Both the position numbers and the translations under genes were made by a program. From an uncultured Clostridia bacterium (GTDB lineage Bacteria > Bacillota > Clostridia > TANB77 > CAG-508), in contig CANQMY010000046.1 of assembly GCA_947625075.1 (NCBI GenBank), forward strand, positions 1 to 7,746: a DNA stretch of 7,746 bases. The letters are read 5' to 3'. The notes under the pieces are model-generated. The model ran no database searches, had not been told where the DNA came from, and saw only the letters and a program-made list of their open reading frames with translations. Shown here piece by piece: positions 1 through 5,997 of the stretch. Position 1 is the stretch's first letter. Each line of letters begins with the position of its first letter.

Positions 1-55
1 GTCAAAAAACTCCGTCCCCATTGACAACATTGGCAGCGCATATTGACACTGGCAG
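1..55. repeat. Edge of a GC-rich dispersed repeat upstream of yqfD
   Basis: These bases differ sharply in composition from everything that follows: the first 60 are about 47% GC in a very AT-rich window. GTCAA (1-5) and TTGAC (21-25) form a short inverted repeat around a C-rich core. A motif of ATTGACA followed by TGGCAG occurs twice, at 20-36 and 42-55, with spacers of 4 and 1 bases. On the minus strand, bases 19-1 read GGGGACGGAGTTTTTTGAC. From memory, this resembles a GGGGACGG-type intergenic repeat common in Firmicutes and often linked to REP-associated (Y1/IS200-like) transposases. That link is recollection, not something shown here. Only one end of the element is visible. The usual upstream neighbour, yqfC, cannot be assessed. 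Confidence 0.5.
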
Positions 56-62
56 AAAGAGG
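56..62 (+). promoter_or_regulatory. Ribosome binding site of yqfD
   Basis: AAAGAGG lies 5 bases before the ATG at 68. It follows directly on the GC-rich repeat-like patch, so that patch reaches right up to the translation signal. An earlier ATG at 64 is in another frame and meets a stop after four codons, which supports 68 as the start. Confidence 0.6.
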
Positions 63-67
63 TATGA

Positions 68-1246
68 ATGCAATTTAAGTTAGTTGAAAATTATATAAAT
101 GGTTATATAAAAACAGAAATTGAAGGATACTATATTGAAAGATTTATAAATGCTTGTATGAAAGAAAAAATTGTGCTTTGGGGTACTTTAAGAAATAAGG
201 GGCAAGTAATACAAGCAAAAATAGGAATTCAAGATTATGAAAAAGCTGTAGAAATTGGAAAACAATATGGTTGTAAATTGAAAATAAAAAAAGAATGTGG
301 ACTTCCATTTTTAATAGAAAGATATAAGAAAAGAAAAATTTTTTTTATATTATTTTTTATAGTAATTCTAGCAATTATTATATTATCAAGATTTATATGG
401 AATATTGAAGTTATAGGATGCGAAAAAATAAATGGTGAAGAAATATTAAATTTAATACAAGAAGAAGGATTAAGAGTTGGAACACTAAAAAATAACTTAA
501 AAACAGATGAGATAATAAATAAAATAAGACTTAAAAGAGATGATTTAGCATGGATAGGAATTGAAGTTAAGGGAACAAATGCAATTATTAGAGTGGTTGA
601 AGCAGAGTTAAAACCAGATATAATAGATGAGAATAGCTTTACTAATATTGTAGCTACTAAAAATGCAGTTATAACTAGTATTAATGCACAAAATGGAACA
701 ATAATGGTGGAAAAAGGAGCTAAAGTAAAAAAAGGTGATGTTTTAATTGCTGGATATATGGAAGGAAAATACACAGACAAATATTATGTAAATAGTAATG
801 GAGAAGTAAAAGGAGAAGTAATTTACTCTCAAAGTGAAAAAATACCAAAAAAAGAAACGAAAAAAAGTGAAACAGGAAATATAAATAAAAAATATGCGAT
901 AAAATTTAATAATTTTAAAATAAATTTTTATAAAAGACTTTCAAAATTTGAAAAATATGATACAATAGTTTCAAGTAAAAAGGTAGAATTATTTTCTAAT
1001 TTTTATTTACCAATAGAACTTATAAAATACACTAATTATGAGGTTCAAGAATCAGTAGTAGAATATGATAAAGAAGAAGCAGAAAATATAGGAACAAGCA
1101 GAGCAGAAGAAAAGCTTAATTTATTAATTAATGGAGAAGTAATTGATAAAAAAATAGAAACTACTGAAAGAGAAAGTTCTTATGAAGTTGTAGTTACATA
1201 TTCAGTAATAGAAAATATAGGTACCAAGGAAGAAATAAAATTTTGA
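68..1246 (+). CDS. yqfD: Sporulation protein YqfD
   Basis: This is a 392-residue membrane protein of the YqfD family, close to the usual length of about 400. In Bacillus subtilis yqfD belongs to the mother-cell sigma-E regulon; its biochemical role is not well defined. The N-terminal 80 residues carry the family's opening pattern (GYYIERFINAC at 20-30, and GLPFLIERYKKRK at 78-90). One strong membrane helix follows at about 91-110. After it comes a small POTRA-like stretch (WNIEVIGCEKINGEEI, 111-126). The segment near 215-230 (VEKGAKVKKGDVLIAG) resembles a barrel-sandwich hairpin and is well conserved in the family. A lysine-rich linker near 260-280 separates the C-terminal part, which is presumably outside the membrane. 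The gene leads the tight gene run. No promoter is visible in the 67 bases available upstream. Confidence 0.88.
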   Translation: MQFKLVENYINGYIKTEIEGYYIERFINACMKEKIVLWGTLRNKGQVIQAKIGIQDYEKAVEIGKQYGCKLKIKKECGLPFLIERYKKRKIFFILFFIVILAIIILSRFIWNIEVIGCEKINGEEILNLIQEEGLRVGTLKNNLKTDEIINKIRLKRDDLAWIGIEVKGTNAIIRVVEAELKPDIIDENSFTNIVATKNAVITSINAQNGTIMVEKGAKVKKGDVLIAGYMEGKYTDKYYVNSNGEVKGEVIYSQSEKIPKKETKKSETGNINKKYAIKFNNFKINFYKRLSKFEKYDTIVSSKKVELFSNFYLPIELIKYTNYEVQESVVEYDKEEAENIGTSRAEEKLNLLINGEVIDKKIETTERESSYEVVVTYSVIENIGTKEEIKF

Positions 1247-1251
1247 AAGGA
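1246..1251 (+). promoter_or_regulatory. Ribosome binding site that selects the ATG at 1260
   Basis: AAAGGA overlaps the yqfD stop codon. It abuts the ATG at 1251 with no spacer, but lies 8 bases before the in-frame ATG at 1260. The downstream ATG is therefore the likely start of the next gene. Confidence 0.6.
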
Positions 1252-1259
1252 TGGTTTTT

Positions 1260-2471
1260 ATGGGAGCTGAAGAAAAAAGTTTAAGAGTTTATGATACAAA
1301 AAAGACATTTTTTGCTAGACTAGGTAACACTATGAGTAGAATATTAACGCCAACTAAAGTTGGGTTTAATAATTTATTAGTGAACATAAAAAGAAATTCT
1401 ATGGTAAAAAGTTATAAAAGTATGGTAAATTGCAAAGAAGAGAAAAAAGAAACTTTAGAAAAGAAGTTTGAGGATTATTATACTTTATATTTAGAAGCAA
1501 TAGATGGTCTTTTAGTTGAGACAATATATAAAAAAGTAGTAATGGATACAGCATCTGATTATGAAAAAGATGCATTATCAAAATATTATAATATAATCCA
1601 TTTAAAAGAAAATGATGAAATAGAATACAAATATAAAAAACAACAATATTTATTAAATATTGATTATAATAATTTAAAAGAAGCAGAAAAAGAAAAACAA
1701 TTAGAAGAATATACAAAAATTTATTTGTATGAAATGGAACAATTATATAAAAATTTATTAAAGCACTATTCAATTATTCTTCCAGAACAAAAGTTGCCAG
1801 CCGAAAAAGAAAATATATATGATAAGATATTTGATACATTAGAAGAATATGTATTAAATATAGTACCATTAAAGAAAATTGATGACGAAGAATTAATAAA
1901 ACAATGTAGTTTATTTGAAACTTATGAAGTAGGAAAATTAGATCAAGTTGATATTCTAGATAAAAAAATGATTCTACTTGGAATAAGCAGAAAATTATTT
2001 GTACATAGTTTGCCATTGGTTGTTGCAGAGAGATGTTATATTAAATTACTAAAAGACACAAGAAGCTTAATAGTAGATACAAAAATTGCAAGAAAAAGAG
2101 AAAATGCTTATCAACTATTATTAAGATTGATGGATCAATATAATGAAAAATTATTAGCAGTAAAAATATATTGGAATAATAATGAAGAAAAAACAGAATA
2201 TAATAAATTAGCTAATAAGCTTAAGGAATTAGAAAAAATAAAAGAAGAAAAAGGTCTTCATGAATATGACATTAAAAAACAAATATTATTAATTAGACAA
2301 GATATGAATTTCCTAAAAAAATATAACGATAAATATTATAGAATAATAAAATTTTATAAAGGACGTTTAGTTAAATTAGGAGATATGAGACAAATAAAAT
2401 CATTTAAAACTGGTAAATATCAAGTAGTAAAAGGTTTAAAAAAGGAAATTATAAATGAAACAGCATGTTGA
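1260..2471 (+). CDS. Unrecognised charged helical protein in the phoH/pgpH slot
   Basis: I do not recognise this 403-residue protein. It has no signal peptide, no convincing membrane helix, no zinc-type cysteine pairs and no nucleotide-binding motif. It is rich in Lys, Glu, Tyr and Leu and looks almost wholly alpha-helical. Likely coiled-coil stretches lie at about 58-75, 118-165 and 308-365. The N-terminal segment (TPTKVGFNNLLVNIKRNSM, 30-48) is less charged and basic, and may be the best conserved signature. A hydrophobic patch (VHSLPLVVAERCY, 248-260) sits mid-protein. The gene lies 13 bases after yqfD, and its last 17 bases overlap ybeY. In B. subtilis phoH and yqfF (pgpH) sit at this point, but the protein resembles neither: it lacks the PhoH P-loop and the 7TM-HD helices. 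An in-frame ATG at 1251 would add three residues. Its position hints at a structural or sporulation role, but that is inference only. Confidence 0.85.
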   Translation: MGAEEKSLRVYDTKKTFFARLGNTMSRILTPTKVGFNNLLVNIKRNSMVKSYKSMVNCKEEKKETLEKKFEDYYTLYLEAIDGLLVETIYKKVVMDTASDYEKDALSKYYNIIHLKENDEIEYKYKKQQYLLNIDYNNLKEAEKEKQLEEYTKIYLYEMEQLYKNLLKHYSIILPEQKLPAEKENIYDKIFDTLEEYVLNIVPLKKIDDEELIKQCSLFETYEVGKLDQVDILDKKMILLGISRKLFVHSLPLVVAERCYIKLLKDTRSLIVDTKIARKRENAYQLLLRLMDQYNEKLLAVKIYWNNNEEKTEYNKLANKLKELEKIKEEKGLHEYDIKKQILLIRQDMNFLKKYNDKYYRIIKFYKGRLVKLGDMRQIKSFKTGKYQVVKGLKKEIINETAC

Positions 2472-2934
2472 AATTATATATGATGATATTGATGCAAATA
2501 AAGAATTTGAAGACAATATAAAAAAAGTAATAAATGAATGTTTTAAAATTGAAAATATTGATGGGTTAAAGTTATACATTAGTATAACTTTAACAACCCC
2601 TAAGAGAATAAAAGAACTTAATTGCATATATAGAAATATTGATAAAGAAACTGATGTATTATCATTTCCTATTTTTGAAAAAGAAGAAATAGAAAAAATG
2701 ATAAATGAAAACTATAATTTATGCGATTGTATAGGAGATATAATTATTTCAATAGACAAAGTTAGAGAGCAAGCAAAAGAATATGGACATAGTTTTGAAA
2801 GAGAGCTTAGTTATATGTGCGTACATGGATTTTATCACTTAATGGGATATGATCATATTAAGGATAAGGACAAGATTTTAATGAGAGCAAAAGAAGATGC
2901 AGTTTTAAATAAGCTAAAAATAACAAGAAATTAA
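2455..2934 (+). CDS. ybeY: Endoribonuclease / rRNA maturation factor YbeY
   Basis: YbeY is a zinc-dependent endoribonuclease (UPF0054 family) needed for 16S rRNA 3'-end maturation and 70S ribosome quality control. The product is 159 residues, the normal length. The metal-binding signature HGFYHLMGYDH spans 124-134, with His124, His128 and His134 as the three zinc ligands. The conserved upstream block YRNIDKETDVLSFP (59-72) is also intact, including Arg60. AAAGGA at 2441-2446, 8 bases before the ATG at 2455, supports this start. The gene begins inside the end of the preceding gene (17-base overlap in another frame), which suggests translational coupling. Its usual Firmicutes neighbours, dgkA and era, follow within the same gene run. 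Confidence 0.95.
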   Translation: MKQHVEIIYDDIDANKEFEDNIKKVINECFKIENIDGLKLYISITLTTPKRIKELNCIYRNIDKETDVLSFPIFEKEEIEKMINENYNLCDCIGDIIISIDKVREQAKEYGHSFERELSYMCVHGFYHLMGYDHIKDKDKILMRAKEDAVLNKLKITRN

Positions 2935-2940
2935 AGGAGA
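2933..2940 (+). promoter_or_regulatory. Ribosome binding site of the dgkA fusion gene
   Basis: AAAGGAGA overlaps the ybeY stop codon. Its GGAG core is only 2 bases from the ATG at 2942 but 11 bases from the in-frame ATG at 2951. The first spacing is too tight, so 2951 is the more likely start, although 11 bases is slightly long. Confidence 0.5.
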
Positions 2941-2950
2941 AATGTTTTTC

Positions 2951-3703
2951 ATGAAAAGTAAAGAAGGAGACAGTAGACTGTATAATAAAAATTTTTTACA
3001 AGCAGTAAATAATTCAGTTGATGGAATAATATATTGTGCAACCACACAGACTAATATTACAAAACAGCTTATATTAGGAACAATAGTTATGATACTTAGC
3101 TTGTTCTACAATTTTACAACAGCAGAATTTTTATGTTTAACATTTGCAGTATTTTTTGTAATATTTGCAGAAATGATAAATACTGCTATAGAAACAATAG
3201 TTGATCTTCTAGTAGATACATACCATCCAAAAGCTAAAATTGCAAAAGATGTAGGCGCAGGGGCAGTTGTTCTAACAGCTATAAATGCAATAATAGTTGC
3301 ATACTTTTTATTTTTTAGAAAAACAGAGATTTCACAAGTAGCTGATAGTTTATTAAATCAAATTGTTTCTTCACCTATACACTTAAGTTTTGTAGCAATA
3401 ATAATAACATTAATAGCAATCTTAGCAATGAAAGGGGCATTTAAAAAGAGAGAATTATCAGATGGTGTAAAACAAGAAACGTTTTTACCAAGTGGACAAT
3501 CAGCTTTAGCTTTTGCACTTTTAACTGCAATATGGATAAATTCAAAAAACTTTATTGTATTTACTTTAAGCTTAATATTATCTTTAATAGTTTTTGTAAA
3601 TAGACTTAATGATAAAAAAACTTTTGCAGAAGTTCTATTTGGAGCTTTTATGGGAGTTTTAGTTGTAATTTTAGTTTATGGACTTACTATATTTAAAATG
3701 TAA
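2951..3703 (+). CDS. dgkA: DgkA-type lipid kinase fused to a degenerate PAP2-like domain
   Basis: This is an integral membrane protein of 250 residues (253 from the alternative ATG at 2942). The first 120 or so residues are a DgkA-family kinase. In Gram-positive bacteria such enzymes mainly phosphorylate undecaprenol, feeding the cell-wall lipid carrier pool. Key kinase residues are present: Glu74, Asn77 and Glu81 in AEMINTAIETIVD (73-85), and Lys99-Asp100 in KDVGAGAVVL (99-108). These correspond to E. coli Glu69, Asn72, Glu76, Lys94 and Asp95. A second membrane half (about 142-248) resembles the PAP2 phosphatase domain fused to DgkA in many Clostridia. Its active-site motifs are altered: PSGH reads PSGQ (180-183), and the SR...H motif reads NRLNDKKTFAEV (217-228) with no histidine. 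The kinase is probably active and the phosphatase half probably not. The gene lies 16 bases after ybeY, in its conserved position. Confidence 0.9.
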   Translation: MKSKEGDSRLYNKNFLQAVNNSVDGIIYCATTQTNITKQLILGTIVMILSLFYNFTTAEFLCLTFAVFFVIFAEMINTAIETIVDLLVDTYHPKAKIAKDVGAGAVVLTAINAIIVAYFLFFRKTEISQVADSLLNQIVSSPIHLSFVAIIITLIAILAMKGAFKKRELSDGVKQETFLPSGQSALAFALLTAIWINSKNFIVFTLSLILSLIVFVNRLNDKKTFAEVLFGAFMGVLVVILVYGLTIFKM

Positions 3704-3708
3704 AGATT

Positions 3709-3712
3709 GGAG
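3709..3712 (+). promoter_or_regulatory. Ribosome binding site that selects the ATG at 3719
   Basis: GGAG lies 6 bases before the ATG at 3719. The possible TTG start at 3707 overlaps this site and has no upstream binding site of its own, so the longer form starting there is unlikely. Confidence 0.65.
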
Positions 3713-3718
3713 AAATCT

Positions 3719-4831
3719 ATGAGTAGAAAAGAAAATAATCAAAAAAGTAAAACTGGTATTTGGATAAAAATAATAATTTTTTTAATTATGGTTGCAATAT
3801 CTGTTCTTGTTGCTTATGCTTATAAGTTTTATTTTATAGATGAAAAAACTATTCAAATAGGTGCAAATGCACAAGAAGAACAAAACACAATAGTAGTTGA
3901 GCAAAAAACACTTCAAACATTTGTTGGAGATGATAGGCCAATTGCAGTAATGATAGATAATAATATAAATGCACTTCCACATGCAGGTTTAAATAATGCA
4001 TATGCTGTTTATGAGATAATTGTTGAAGGTGGAGAATCTAGACTTATGGCATTATTTAAAGGGCAAAATTTAAGTAAAATTGGACCAATAAGAAGTTCAA
4101 GACATTATTTTTTAGATTATGCTTTAGAAAATGATGCGATTTATGTACATTTTGGATGGAGTCCACAAGCTGAGTCTGACATAAAAACATTAGGAATAAA
4201 TAATTTAAATGGAATTACTCAATCAAGTACTGATTTCTGGAGAGTAACAGATAAAAAAGCACCACATAATGCAGTAACATCAACAGAAAATATTTTAAAA
4301 ATGTGTAATACAAAGGGATATAGAACTACATCAAATTCAAAAAGCCCATTTAATTATACAGTTGATGATGTAAATTTAGATAATGGTGAAAATGCTGATA
4401 TAGTTACAATCCCATATTCGACAGTAAATTCTGTAAGATGGGAATATAATAGTGAAAGTAAAAAATATACACGTTATACTAGAAATAAAAAAGAAACTGA
4501 TTGGGATACAGGTGAAGATGTTACATTCAAAAATATAATAATTGAATTTATAGCTCATAGTGACTTAAATGACGGAGAAAATAAAGGAAGACAAACAATG
4601 ACTACAACAGGAACAAAAGATGGATATTATATAACAAATGGTAAAGCAATTAAAATAAAATGTACTAAAACATCAAGAAGTAGTAAAACAATATATAGAG
4701 ATTTAGAAGGAAATGAAATTCAAGTTAATGATGGAAATACATTTGTGCAAATTTGTCCTATAAATGCAAATGTACAAATTGTAAGTAATCAAATTGAAAA
4801 CTCAGAAAATACAACAGTAAATAATATTTAA
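3719..4831 (+). CDS. DUF3048 (YerB-like) membrane-anchored extracytoplasmic protein
   Basis: This 370-residue protein belongs to the DUF3048 family, typified by B. subtilis YerB. The function of the family is not established. The N-terminus has a short basic stretch and one membrane helix (about 14-35) with no lipobox cysteine. It therefore looks like an uncleaved anchor with the bulk outside the cell, whereas YerB is described as a lipoprotein. The family's conserved blocks follow in order: RPIAVMIDN (73-81), VYEIIVEGGESR (97-108), IGPIRSSR (121-128), YVHFGWSP (142-149) and APHN (181-184). A separate C-terminal beta-rich domain runs from about 220 to 355, ending in an Asn/Thr-rich tail. The gene is 15 bases after dgkA and 11 bases before era. 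cdd often occupies this position in Bacillus. Confidence 0.88.
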   Translation: MSRKENNQKSKTGIWIKIIIFLIMVAISVLVAYAYKFYFIDEKTIQIGANAQEEQNTIVVEQKTLQTFVGDDRPIAVMIDNNINALPHAGLNNAYAVYEIIVEGGESRLMALFKGQNLSKIGPIRSSRHYFLDYALENDAIYVHFGWSPQAESDIKTLGINNLNGITQSSTDFWRVTDKKAPHNAVTSTENILKMCNTKGYRTTSNSKSPFNYTVDDVNLDNGENADIVTIPYSTVNSVRWEYNSESKKYTRYTRNKKETDWDTGEDVTFKNIIIEFIAHSDLNDGENKGRQTMTTTGTKDGYYITNGKAIKIKCTKTSRSSKTIYRDLEGNEIQVNDGNTFVQICPINANVQIVSNQIENSENTTVNNI

Positions 4832-4842
4832 AAAGGAGTAAA

Positions 4843-5739
4843 ATGGGAAATTTTAAATCTGGTTTTGTAACTGTAATAGGTAGAACGAATGTTGGAAAAT
4901 CAAGCATAATTAATTTATTGGTAGGAGAAAAAGTATCAGCCATTACAAATAAACCACAAACAACTAGAAAAGTTATAAAAGGAATAATAAATAGAGAAAA
5001 TTCGCAAATAATAATAATAGATACTCCAGGAATTCATAAGCCTAAATCTAAATTAGGAACGCTAATGGTAAATGAAGCAATTAGTTCTATTCCAGATGTA
5101 GATGTTATCCTATATGTTATAGATTCGAGTGATGCAAAAATAGATGATAATACATTAGAAAAAATAAAAGAAGCAAATAAACCAACAATTTTAATTATAA
5201 ATAAAATTGATTTAATTGATAAAATAAAACTTGCAGAAATAATAAATGAATATAAAAAAATATATGATTTTAAAGCGATTATACCAGTTTCAGTAAAGCA
5301 GAAGAAAAATATAGAAGAAATTATAAAAGAAATTGAAAATAACATAAATGAAGGTCCAGCATATTATGATATAGAAGAGTATACTAATCAAACTTTAAGA
5401 GATTTAGTAGAAGAAACAATTAGAGAAAAAGCATTGAAACTCTTACAAGATGAAGTACCTCATGGAATATTAGTAGAAACTTCAAAAATAAAAACTAAAA
5501 AAACAAGACTTAATGAAAAAATTTTTGATATAGATTCAACAATTTTTTGTTTAAGAGAATCACATAAGGGCATAATAATAGGAAAGCAAGGTTCAATGTT
5601 GAAGAAAATAGGAACTTTTGCAAGACAAGATTTAGAAAAAATGTTAAACTGCAAGGTTAATTTAAATCTCTGGGTAAAAGTCAAAGAAGACTGGATCAAT
5701 ACAGATAGTTTTGTTAATAAATTTAAAACAAAAGATTAA
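4843..5739 (+). CDS. era: Ribosome assembly GTPase Era
   Basis: Era is an essential GTPase that binds the 3' end of 16S rRNA during assembly of the 30S subunit. The 298-residue length is typical. The GTPase domain shows G1 as GRTNVGKSS (13-21), the effector region NKPQTTR (36-42), G3 as DTPG (60-63), G4 as NKID (120-123) and G5 around SVK (150-152). The C-terminal KH RNA-binding domain follows, with EKALKLLQDEVPHG (195-208) and the loop IIIGKQGSMLKKIG (244-257). G1 reads T and S where most Era proteins have P and T (GRPNVGKST); the nucleotide-contacting Gly, Lys and Ser are kept, so activity is expected. AAAAGGAG at 4831-4838 is a strong ribosome binding site, overlapping the last base of the previous stop codon. 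Pairing with ybeY in one transcript makes sense because both act on 16S rRNA. Confidence 0.97.
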   Translation: MGNFKSGFVTVIGRTNVGKSSIINLLVGEKVSAITNKPQTTRKVIKGIINRENSQIIIIDTPGIHKPKSKLGTLMVNEAISSIPDVDVILYVIDSSDAKIDDNTLEKIKEANKPTILIINKIDLIDKIKLAEIINEYKKIYDFKAIIPVSVKQKKNIEEIIKEIENNINEGPAYYDIEEYTNQTLRDLVEETIREKALKLLQDEVPHGILVETSKIKTKKTRLNEKIFDIDSTIFCLRESHKGIIIGKQGSMLKKIGTFARQDLEKMLNCKVNLNLWVKVKEDWINTDSFVNKFKTKD

Positions 5740-5745
5740 ATAAAA

Positions 5746-5787
5746 TTTATTTGATATTTGAAAGAAAAATCAAATAAAAGCATTTTT
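5746..5787 (+). terminator. AT-rich hairpin with short T tract after era
   Basis: TTTATTTGAT (5746-5755) pairs perfectly with ATCAAATAAA (5769-5778). After an A-A mismatch three more pairs (5757-5759 with 5765-5767) close a GAAAG loop. A run of five T follows at 5783-5787. This has the form of an intrinsic terminator, but the stem has only one G-C pair and the T run is short and offset by four bases. It may only partly stop transcription, lowering expression of yqzL and recO, or it may act as an mRNA processing or stability element. Confidence 0.4.
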
Positions 5788-5817
5788 AATTAAAGACTGA
5801 AGAATAGGAGAAGACTT

Positions 5818-5997
5818 ATGTTAAAACAAATTGCATGGAATACTTTTAAGAATACAGGAGATATAAATACACTTATGGAACTTTTGGAAGTAGATAAAGC
5901 AATAAAAAATGCTAAAGAAAATAATAAATTAATAAATGATTTAAATACTATAAAACAAGATAATGAAAATAGGAAAATGGAAAAATGGGAGTTATAA
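5818..5997 (+). CDS. yqzL: YqzL-like small protein
   Basis: This short gene encodes 59 residues. The opening MLKQIAWNTFKNTGDI fits the YqzL pattern, an aromatic W-x-x-F-x-x-TG core near the N-terminus. B. subtilis yqzL sits in the same place, just before recO. The function of the family is unknown. The rest of this protein (about 20-59) is a charged, Asn/Lys/Glu-rich helix that makes it somewhat longer than I remember for YqzL proteins. AGGAG at 5806-5810, 7 bases before the ATG, is a very good ribosome binding site and shows the gene is translated. The last 13 bases overlap recO in a different frame, so recO translation is probably coupled to it. The family call rests on the short motif and position. 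Confidence 0.75.
   Translation: MLKQIAWNTFKNTGDINTLMELLEVDKAIKNAKENNKLINDLNTIKQDNENRKMEKWEL

Noticed and set aside
21..48. TTGACA at 21-26 and 43-48 as promoter -35 boxes
   Set aside because: Neither has a credible -10 box at 16-18 bases. Both copies belong to the internal repeat.
3..83. Open frame from base 3 to a stop at 81-83, possibly the end of an upstream gene overlapping yqfD
   Set aside because: It is only 26 codons, made mostly of the GC-rich repeat-like patch, and its translation does not resemble YqfC. Without upstream sequence it cannot be told from chance.
235..780. Long minus-strand open frame inside yqfD, and similar ones elsewhere
   Set aside because: These are shadows of AT-rich plus-strand genes. 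They have no ribosome binding sites, low-complexity hydrophobic translations, and the plus-strand genes are firmly identified.
5751..5780. TTGATA (5751-5756) and TAAAAG (5775-5780), 18 bases apart, as a promoter for yqzL-recO
   Set aside because: The match is weak, the sequence is AT-rich enough to give such hits by chance, and the bases are already explained by the hairpin arms.
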